Of a stretch of 6,655 nt of DNA, positions 1-5,064 are shown piece after piece. Made by a program: the position numbers and the translations under genes. Within the stretch, counting starts at the first letter, position 1, and every line of letters starts with the position of its first letter. Origin of the DNA: Bacteroidia bacterium (lineage in GTDB: Bacteria; Bacteroidota; Bacteroidia; Bacteroidales; GCA-2748055); the NCBI GenBank assembly GCA_004525825.1, contig SPBY01000163.1, positions 1 to 6,655 on the forward strand, written 5' to 3'. The notes under the pieces were generated by a model. It saw only the letters and a list, made by a program, of their open reading frames with translations. It ran no database searches and was not told where the DNA came from.

Positions 1-1
1 G

Positions 2-298
2 GTGAGTAAGCTGGTGCGTTCGGCCTACTCCATGCTGAACCTGGTCTCCTTTTTTACCGTGGGCCCCAAAGAGATCCGGGCGTGGACCATCCGTAAAGGA
101 GCTACGGCCCCGGAAGCTGCCGGAGCCATCCACTCCGATCTTCAACGCGGTTTTATCCGTGCCGAGGTGATGAAATACGAAGACTTCATTACCCTGGGAT
201 CTGAACAGGCCTGCAAGGACAAGGGCAAACTAGCTGTGGAAGGGAAGAACTACGTGGTAAAAGAGGCCGATATCCTTCACATCCGTTTTAACGTTTAA
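2..298 (+). CDS. ychF: Redox-regulated ATPase / ribosome-binding GTPase-like protein YchF, C-terminal fragment (5' end outside window)
   Basis: This is the last 98 codons of a gene that begins upstream of the window; the first codon in frame is GTG at base 2, but this is internal and not a start. The fragment matches the C-terminal TGS domain of YchF/OLA1-type P-loop proteins. Visible family motifs are the stretch FFTVGPKEIRAWTI (about fragment residues 17-30), the GATAPEAAGAIHSD segment, GFIRAEV..YEDF, and the terminal HIRFNV, which is the usual end of YchF. The full protein is normally about 365 residues, so roughly three quarters, including the G domain and coiled coil, lies outside. Family knowledge: a cytosolic, ribosome-associated nucleotidase that prefers ATP and is linked to translation and oxidative-stress responses. 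Its stop (TAA) is followed by a 62-base gap before the ATG of the next gene, which has an unrelated function, so co-regulation is unlikely. Confidence 0.95.
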   Translation: MSKLVRSAYSMLNLVSFFTVGPKEIRAWTIRKGATAPEAAGAIHSDLQRGFIRAEVMKYEDFITLGSEQACKDKGKLAVEGKNYVVKEADILHIRFNV

Positions 299-319
299 AA
301 AACATGAAATATAAAACGG

Positions 320-337
320 ACTCTTCCATTTAAGAGT
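320..337 (+). terminator. Weak hairpin after ychF, possible terminator
   Basis: ACTCTT (320-325) and AAGAGT (332-337) form a perfect 6-bp stem with a 6-base loop, 21 bases after the ychF stop codon. The sequence downstream is AT-rich (ATCAAATAATTATATT) but lacks a clean run of T, so this is at best a weak intrinsic terminator. It could also be a chance inverted repeat. Confidence 0.25.
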
Positions 338-360
338 ATCAAATAATTATATTGGGCTTC

Positions 361-1884
361 ATGCGTCTCCTGCACCATATTGTCTTCGCAACACTAGGGA
401 TTTCTCTCCTTCTCCCGCTGGACTCCTCTGCCCAGCAGATCCAGGAAGTGCAATTCAATAGCAGCGACATGGCACTGGATCTGACCGAGGCAAAGACCTT
501 TCAGAAATACCCCACCTACAACCAGTACCTGCAGATGATGCAGGACTTTGCCTCTGACTACCCGGCCATTTGCCAGCTCGATACCTTCGGTACTTCCGTG
601 GAGGGTCGCTTGCTGCTGGCACTTAAGATCAGCGACAATGTGGCTTTGAATGAAGAAGAGGCTTCCTTTCTCTACACGTCCACGATGCATGGAGATGAAA
701 TCGTAGGATTTGTCCTCTTGCTCAGGATGGCCGATGTTCTGCTCAAAGGCTATGACAACGATGCAGAAGTGACCAAACTGGTCGACAATCTGGAAATCTG
801 GATCAATCCACTGGCCAATCCTGACGGCAGCTATACCAACGACAACAACCTCTCCCTTCAACATTCATTCCGATACAACGTCAATAGCGTCGATCTGAAC
901 CGCGATTTTCCCATCCCGAACAAGGGCGAGACTAACGACCCCACCGGGAGGGCTCTTGAAACCAGACACATGATGGAATTCCTGGGCCTGCATCGCTTCA
1001 GTCTATCCGCCAACATTCACAGCGGCATGGAGGTGGTCAATTATCCCTGGGACAATCGCCCTGTCCCCCACGTTGATTCAGCGTGTTACAGGTTTGTGTC
1101 CGGCGAATATGCCGACGAGGCCATGGCGGTGGATCCGGATTATATGTTCGGATGGCCCGAGGGAGGCATTGTCCATGGGTATTCGTGGTACCAGGCCGTC
1201 GGCACCAGGCAGGATTACATCAATTATTACCTGGGAGGCAGGGAAGTGACCCTGGAGCTATCCATGGAACAACGGCTTATATCGGATGAACTGGAGCGGC
1301 ACTGGAACCTCAACCAGCGCTCCCTGATCAACTACATGTCCCAGTGCACCTATGGGATCCGTGGCACAGTCACCGACCGGCATAGCGGCGACCCCCTGAA
1401 GGCACGCATTGAGGTGATCAACCACGACAAGGACCACGACCGCTCGGCGGTTTACAGTTCCGCAGACCATGGGGATTTCTACCGTTTGATCAAGGAAGGG
1501 ATATACGACCTTCTCATCACGGCGGACGGATACTTTGACCAGACCATCCGAAACGTATCTGTCATGGACTTTCAGGCCACCTACCAGGATGTGGAAATGG
1601 AGTCCTGGCCCATCTATGTGCCTGAATATGAGTCGCCTGCCTTCCGCATTTACCCCAATCCTTCCTCCGGACTTCTATATGTTGAACCTGAAAACCTAAG
1701 TCCTGGTGAGCTTATTCTGACCATCCATTCCCTGGACGGAAAGCTTATGATGAGCAAAAAACTGTTCTGGCAGGGAGGAGCTCTGGAACTCGATATTGAC
1801 CAGCTCGAAAATGGCATGTACTTTGTAAAGACTTCCATGCATTCACATCGGATGGTACACAGGCTGCTGGTGATCGATCCATAG
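361..1884 (+). CDS. Secreted M14-family zinc carboxypeptidase with transthyretin-like domain and T9SS sorting domain
   Basis: Predicted metallo-carboxypeptidase of 507 residues. Residues 1-25 (MRLLHHIVF...DSSAQ) are a signal peptide. The in-frame TTG at 352 would only add three residues (MGF), so I choose ATG 361. The peptidase domain (about 45-330) shows the zinc ligands His110 and Glu113 in MHGDE and His220 in NIHSG, the substrate-binding Asn180-Arg181 in VDLNRDFP, an NYY tract at 288-290 as the likely counterpart of CPA Tyr248, and the catalytic Glu299 in VTLELS. The order and the WY...QD motif at 276-285 resemble the M14B (carboxypeptidase N/E/D) branch. A carboxypeptidase-regulatory (transthyretin-like) beta domain follows at about 332-413, and a T9SS type A sorting domain at about 425-507 (YPNPSSG, LDG, LENGMYFV, RLLVI). 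Inference: exported by Sec, moved across the outer membrane by T9SS, and released or anchored at the surface to trim peptides. No Shine-Dalgarno is visible. It stands alone between ychF and the VWA gene. Confidence 0.93.
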   Translation: MRLLHHIVFATLGISLLLPLDSSAQQIQEVQFNSSDMALDLTEAKTFQKYPTYNQYLQMMQDFASDYPAICQLDTFGTSVEGRLLLALKISDNVALNEEEASFLYTSTMHGDEIVGFVLLLRMADVLLKGYDNDAEVTKLVDNLEIWINPLANPDGSYTNDNNLSLQHSFRYNVNSVDLNRDFPIPNKGETNDPTGRALETRHMMEFLGLHRFSLSANIHSGMEVVNYPWDNRPVPHVDSACYRFVSGEYADEAMAVDPDYMFGWPEGGIVHGYSWYQAVGTRQDYINYYLGGREVTLELSMEQRLISDELERHWNLNQRSLINYMSQCTYGIRGTVTDRHSGDPLKARIEVINHDKDHDRSAVYSSADHGDFYRLIKEGIYDLLITADGYFDQTIRNVSVMDFQATYQDVEMESWPIYVPEYESPAFRIYPNPSSGLLYVEPENLSPGELILTIHSLDGKLMMSKKLFWQGGALELDIDQLENGMYFVKTSMHSHRMVHRLLVIDP

Positions 1885-1935
1885 ATTATTACCATTTTTT
1901 ACCCAGCTCCCATATAGAAACTAGGCCGGATTTCG

Positions 1936-1943
1936 TACTTTTG
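1936..1943 (+). promoter_or_regulatory. Bacteroidota-type -7 promoter element (TAnnTTTG) for the VWA gene
   Basis: TACTTTTG matches the Bacteroidota primary-sigma -7 consensus TAnnTTTG exactly. It lies 28 bases before the ATG at 1972, which predicts a short leader of about 20 bases. The -33 TTTG element is not recognisable; only a T-run at 1895-1900 lies upstream, farther away than usual. A direct repeat GGCCGGA (1924-1930 and 1943-1949) flanks the element. Pattern match only. Confidence 0.5.
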
Positions 1944-1971
1944 GCCGGAACCTTGCCTTATATAGACAAAG

Positions 1972-3393
1972 ATGAATCAATTCAGCAGGTACATAAGAAT
2001 GCGCTCTTTGCTGATTATAAGTCTTATGGCCATATGGATGATTCAGCCCTATTCCGGGGCGCTCCTTGCCCAAAGCGGCGTTACCGCCGGGGAGGCACCC
2101 ACCTCACGTATCCTGTTTATTTTCGATGCTTCCAACAGCATGGCCGGACAGTGGGATGGGGAACGCAAGATCGATTTGGCCCGTGAGGTGCTCTTCGAAA
2201 TGCTGGATACCCTGGAGCAGATGAACAAAGTGGAGCTGGCCCTTAGGGTATACGGGCACCAGAGCCCGGTGCCTCCGCAGGATTGCAGCGATACCAGGCT
2301 GGAGGTCCCCTTTGGTCGCAATAACGTGACACAGATCAGACAGAGATTGATTGAGATTCAGCCCAGGGGCACCACACCCATTGCCCGCTCGCTGGGACTG
2401 GCTCCTGAGGATTTTCCCCTCTGCGGAACCTGCCGGAACATCATTGTGCTGATTACCGACGGGATCGAAGCCTGTGACGGTGACCCCTGCCGTGTATCGC
2501 TCGATCTCCAGAGAAAGGGGATCATATTGCGACCCTTTGTGATCGGAATCGGAAGCGATCCGGGATTCAGAGAAACCTTCGACTGCATTGGAGAATATTA
2601 CGACGCACCCACCCAGGCTGAATACCGGGAAGCCTTAAAAGAAGTGATCACACAAGCCCTGAATGCCACCTCGGCTCAGGTGAATCTGCTGGACACCCGT
2701 TCCAGGCCCAGCGAGACCGACGTCAATGTGATTTTTTATGACCGTTATACGGGAGGACTCCGCTACCACATGATCCACACCCTCAACAGCCTGGGAAATC
2801 CAGACACCCTTTCCCTGGATCCCATGGTCACTTACGACCTGGAGGTGCAGACTATTCCGCCGGTGAGGCTCGACAGTGTCAGGCTTTTGGCCGGAAGGCA
2901 CAACACCATCTCCATTAATACCCCCCAGGGATTTTTATATGTCCGCACCAAGCGGGGGAATTCTTATGACCGGGACCAGTTCCTGGTAAAAAGGGCCGGT
3001 GAGCAGGAAGTGATCAACATCCAGGAGACCGGCACCGTGGGGAAGTACCTGGTAGGAACTTACGATTTGCTGATCCCCATTTACCCGAAGATGGAGGTCC
3101 ACGGGGTGAAGATCAGGCAAAGTAGCACCACCACCGTGGAAATACCCGCTCCAGGTTATATCACCTTCAACACGGGTCAGCGTGGAGCAGGATCCCTTTA
3201 TCAGCTGGACCCCTCGGGACAACAGATTTGGGTCATGAACCTGCTTGAAAATACCAAAACGCAGGGATACTACCTGCAACCCGGGACCTACCAGGTGGTT
3301 TTCCGTCGGAACGACCACAAGTCTTCATCCTACACCGCGATCCGGAATTTAACTGTGAAGGAAGGCAGCCCCCAAACCATTAATTTCTATTAA
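1972..3393 (+). CDS. Exported von Willebrand factor A (VWA) domain protein with three-fold beta-repeat tail
   Basis: 473 residues. An N-terminal signal sequence (basic residues up to Arg11, hydrophobic 13-24, likely cleavage after Ala33 in LLAQSG) indicates export; there is no lipobox Cys and no second membrane segment. The VWA domain spans about 45-230 and has a complete metal-ion-dependent adhesion site: DASNS (Asp52, Ser54, Ser56), Thr134/Thr135 in RGTTP, and Asp163 in ITDG. The domain carries six cysteines (105, 151, 154, 168, 173, 205), including a CGTC pair, suitable for disulfides in the periplasm. The segment CRNIIVLITDGIEACDGDPC is typical of Bacteroidota proteins often labelled VWA or 'Ca-activated chloride channel-like'; the channel label should not be taken literally. 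Residues 235-473 form three beta-rich units ending near 315, 391 and 472. Start: ATG 1972 fits the predicted promoter, while ATG 1999 is a possible shorter alternative. The stop codon sits within the next gene's promoter. The ligand is unknown. Confidence 0.85.
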   Translation: MNQFSRYIRMRSLLIISLMAIWMIQPYSGALLAQSGVTAGEAPTSRILFIFDASNSMAGQWDGERKIDLAREVLFEMLDTLEQMNKVELALRVYGHQSPVPPQDCSDTRLEVPFGRNNVTQIRQRLIEIQPRGTTPIARSLGLAPEDFPLCGTCRNIIVLITDGIEACDGDPCRVSLDLQRKGIILRPFVIGIGSDPGFRETFDCIGEYYDAPTQAEYREALKEVITQALNATSAQVNLLDTRSRPSETDVNVIFYDRYTGGLRYHMIHTLNSLGNPDTLSLDPMVTYDLEVQTIPPVRLDSVRLLAGRHNTISINTPQGFLYVRTKRGNSYDRDQFLVKRAGEQEVINIQETGTVGKYLVGTYDLLIPIYPKMEVHGVKIRQSSTTTVEIPAPGYITFNTGQRGAGSLYQLDPSGQQIWVMNLLENTKTQGYYLQPGTYQVVFRRNDHKSSSYTAIRNLTVKEGSPQTINFY

Positions 3394-3418
3394 ACCTTTC
3401 TTTAACAGAAACATCTAA
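3389..3418 (+). promoter_or_regulatory. Probable ECF-sigma-dependent promoter of the sigma gene (P1)
   Basis: ATTAAACCTTTCT (3389-3401) provides an AACC -35 core at 3393-3396. After exactly 16 bases comes ATCTAA (3413-3418) as the -10, ending 20 bases before the sigma ATG at 3439. The same 13-mer and the same TCTAA spacing recur before the anti-sigma gene at 3983-4012. An AAC-containing -35 and a TC(T)-type -10 with about 16 bases between them is the standard ECF promoter layout. The TAA at 3391-3393 is also the stop codon of the VWA gene. Inference: autoregulation by the adjacent ECF factor. Confidence 0.7.
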
Positions 3419-3438
3419 ATCACAAAGATTGCAGCAAG

Positions 3439-3987
3439 ATGCCGGAGTGGGACGACAGGGAGATCATCAAAGCAGTTAAAATCCCCGGCCAGGAAGAGAT
3501 TGCCTTTAACCAGCTGGTGCAGAAGTACCAGGAGCGCTTGTATTGGCACATCCGGAAAATTGTGGTCAGTCACGACGATGCCGATGACGTCCTTCAAAAC
3601 ACCATGATCAAGATTTGGAAATCGCTGGGTGACTTCCGGTCCGAATCGGGTCTGTACACCTGGCTCTACCGCATAGCCACCAACGAGTCCCTGTCCTTCC
3701 TGAAGTTGAAGAAAAAGAAAAGTTTTGCCCCCTGGGTGGATGTGGAGCAACGGTTGGGCGAAGATCTTGAGGCAGATCCCTGGTTCAATGGGGATGAGAT
3801 ACAGATGAAGCTGCAGAAGGCAATTCTGAAACTTCCTGATAAACAGAGAATTGTTTTCAATATGAAATATTTTGATGAGATAAAATACGAGGATATGTCG
3901 AAGATCCTGGGAACTTCGGTGGGGGCTTTGAAAGCCTCTTACCACCATGCAGTAAAAAAAATTGAATCGATGCTGGGAGGGGATTAA
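3439..3987 (+). CDS. ECF-type RNA polymerase sigma factor (sigma-70 family)
   Basis: 182 residues, the usual size of an ECF sigma factor with only regions 2 and 4. Region 2 spans about 22-90: the AFNQLVQKYQERLYWHIRKI helix, then DDADDVLQNTMIKIW (core RNA polymerase binding, 46-60) and SGLYTWLYRIATNESL (-10 recognition, 70-85). A lysine-rich linker (KLKKKKS, 89-95) leads into an acidic spacer. Region 4 spans about 118-176, with LPDKQRIVFNMKYFDEIKYEDMS followed by the helix-turn-helix ILGTSVGALKASYHHAVKKIE that reads the -35. There is no C-terminal extension or extra domain. No Shine-Dalgarno is seen before ATG 3439, as is common in this phylum. A candidate ECF promoter lies directly upstream and a second copy lies before the next gene. 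With the two following genes it forms a sigma / membrane regulator / periplasmic protein unit. The regulon and stimulus cannot be read from the window. Confidence 0.94.
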   Translation: MPEWDDREIIKAVKIPGQEEIAFNQLVQKYQERLYWHIRKIVVSHDDADDVLQNTMIKIWKSLGDFRSESGLYTWLYRIATNESLSFLKLKKKKSFAPWVDVEQRLGEDLEADPWFNGDEIQMKLQKAILKLPDKQRIVFNMKYFDEIKYEDMSKILGTSVGALKASYHHAVKKIESMLGGD

Positions 3988-4012
3988 ACCTTTCTAAGGC
4001 ATAAGGGTCTAA
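3983..4012 (+). promoter_or_regulatory. Probable ECF-sigma-dependent promoter of the anti-sigma and sensor genes (P2)
   Basis: A second exact copy of ATTAAACCTTTCT (3983-3995) carries AACC at 3987-3990, followed after exactly 16 bases by GTCTAA (4007-4012), 18 bases before the ATG at 4031. It matches P1 in register across the -35, the spacer length and TCTAA, while the spacer sequence itself has diverged. The TAA at 3985-3987 is also the sigma stop codon. This suggests that anti-sigma and sensor expression is raised when the sigma factor is active, which is a feedback loop. Confidence 0.7.
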
Positions 4013-4030
4013 CCAATACCTAAATAAGAA

Positions 4031-4465
4031 ATGAAAATGGATCGCAACAAACCAGATCTGCAGCACGAATCGCTGAAAAAGCACCCCTTCGGTGTTCCGG
4101 AAGGGTATTTTGAAGGATTCTCGACCAGGCTGCAGCAGCGAATCAGGGAGGAGGAATCCTTCAGGGTTCCTGAACGGCGCATCGGGTCCGCCACCAGATG
4201 GCTGGCCATGGCTGCAGCTGTCCTGGGAGCCGCATTACTTACCACTGCCATCATCAAGTTTTCCGGGACAGGCAGTGAGGCAAACGACCTCTATCCCGAC
4301 ATGGCCCTGCTTGAGCAGCTGGAGGTATTTGACAACGACCTGTACCTATTTGAGTATTTGGACGCCACTTCCCCGAAGCTCAGCGATGATGAAGCATTTG
4401 TGGAACAGGCAGTGGAATACCTGGCCATGAATGATGTGGATATGGATCTTTTGTTTGACCAATAA
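4031..4465 (+). CDS. Small single-pass membrane protein, probable anti-sigma factor
   Basis: 144 residues with no recognisable enzymatic domain. Residues 1-56 are hydrophilic and probably cytosolic, with the motif HPFGVPEGYFEGFSTRLQQRI (18-38). The motif PF.VP.GYFE is, as I recall, common near the N terminus of small proteins encoded next to ECF factors in Bacteroidota. One membrane segment spans about 57-77 (WLAMAAAVLGAALLTTAIIKF). The remaining 67 residues, predicted periplasmic, are extremely acidic: 18 Asp/Glu against one Lys. No zinc-binding HxxxCxxC anti-sigma motif is present, so the sigma-binding part would be a short helical type as in CnrY. ATG 4031 is followed by a second in-frame ATG at 4037; either could be used. 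The gene starts 43 bases after the sigma stop and ends 12 bases before the next ATG. The anti-sigma role is inferred from position, topology and size, not from a clear domain. Confidence 0.75.
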   Translation: MKMDRNKPDLQHESLKKHPFGVPEGYFEGFSTRLQQRIREEESFRVPERRIGSATRWLAMAAAVLGAALLTTAIIKFSGTGSEANDLYPDMALLEQLEVFDNDLYLFEYLDATSPKLSDDEAFVEQAVEYLAMNDVDMDLLFDQ

Positions 4466-4477
4466 AGAGATAAAATC

Positions 4478-5038
4478 ATGTATAAAAGATATATATATAA
4501 GTTATGCGCCGTCCTGTTTTTGGTCTCCTTCAGTGGAATGGGAACACTATTGGCCCAGACACAGGAACAGATAGACCAGTTTAATAAGGAAAGAAAAACC
4601 TACTTTACTGAAAAGCTTGAACTCACCGAAGCGGAAGGCAAGGCCTTCTGGCCCCTCTATGAGGATTTTGCAAACAGGAAGATGAAACTGGTGGAAGATG
4701 AGCGAAATACCTATCAGTACGCCAATAAAAACGCTGACCATCTTTCCGATAAAGAGATCAAGGAAACTCTGGCCAAAGCATTCAGGCTGAAAGAAGAACA
4801 GCTTGCCCTGGAAAAGGACTTTTACCAGAATAAGTTCATGACGGTCCTTCCTGCCAAAAAAGTCATGAAACTGGGCAAAGTAGAATGGGATTTCCGCCGC
4901 CACCTGATGAGGAAACTCAGGGAACAGGGAGACGGAGACTACGGAAACCGGAACAGTGGAAGTAGCAGAGGCGGTTCTGGCAGTGGTAGTTCCGGCAGTG
5001 GACAGGGCGGCATGGGTCTGCCGCCGGCATATTTCTGA
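4478..5038 (+). CDS. Exported helical LTxxQ/Spy-like protein, probable periplasmic sensor of the ECF system
   Basis: 186 residues. A signal peptide covers 1-27 (basic MYKRYIYK, hydrophobic core, LLAQ); the only Cys (10) is inside it and is not in a lipobox. The mature part (about 28-150) is charged and almost certainly alpha-helical: KLELTEAEGKAFWPLYEDF (46-64), a variant of the 'LTxxQ...FWP.Y' motif, an EIKETLAKAFRLKEEQLALEKDFYQNKF helix, and VLPAKKVMKLGKVEWDFRRHLMRKLRE (123-149). Proteins of this type are, as I recall, annotated in Bacteroidota as 'sensor of ECF-type sigma factor'. Residues 151-180 are a Gly/Ser-rich tail ending in LPPAYF. Only two His (88, 142) and no Cys are in the mature protein, which argues against a ZraP- or CnrX-like metal site. 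It starts 12 bases after the membrane protein's stop, so the two are surely co-transcribed. Inference: it binds the acidic periplasmic domain of the anti-sigma factor and modulates it. Confidence 0.8.
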   Translation: MYKRYIYKLCAVLFLVSFSGMGTLLAQTQEQIDQFNKERKTYFTEKLELTEAEGKAFWPLYEDFANRKMKLVEDERNTYQYANKNADHLSDKEIKETLAKAFRLKEEQLALEKDFYQNKFMTVLPAKKVMKLGKVEWDFRRHLMRKLREQGDGDYGNRNSGSSRGGSGSGSSGSGQGGMGLPPAYF

Positions 5039-5046
5039 TCCCCCCA

Positions 5047-5061
5047 CCGGGCTTCCGGGCT
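5047..5061. repeat. Short CCGGGCT direct repeat in the convergent gap
   Basis: CCGGGCT occurs at 5047-5053 and again at 5055-5061, one base apart, filling most of the 26-base gap between the convergent sensor and hutH genes. CCGG-GCTT-CCGG could also fold into a 4-bp stem with a four-base loop. It lacks a T-run on either strand, so I do not call it a terminator. Confidence 0.35.
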
Positions 5062-5064
5062 AAA

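Noticed and set aside
348..355. TATATTGG as a TAnnTTTG-like -7 element for the M14 gene
   Set aside because: It has one mismatch to the consensus, no -33 element, and a position only 6 bases before the ATG that would require leaderless translation.
352..360. TTG at 352 as start of the M14 peptidase
   Set aside because: It only adds MGF before a good signal peptide that begins at ATG 361; there is no ribosome binding site favouring it.
394..864. 156-codon minus-strand open frame within the M14 peptidase gene
   Set aside because: It covers the signal peptide and zinc-site region of a clear peptidase in the other strand and resembles no family.
1938..2896. 13-mer CTTTTGGCCGGAA at 1938-1950 and again at 2884-2896
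   Set aside because: The second copy is inside VWA coding sequence (LLAGR) and has no promoter-like context. One such 13-mer pair is plausible by chance in a window of this size.
3415..3948. 177-codon minus-strand open frame opposite the sigma factor
   Set aside because: It is antisense to a full-length ECF sigma factor, its translation is low in recognisable motifs, and it would overlap the ECF promoter.
5039..5064. Bidirectional terminator in the convergent gap between the sensor and hutH genes
   Set aside because: The only inverted repeat is a 4-bp CCGG stem, and neither strand has a T-run after it.
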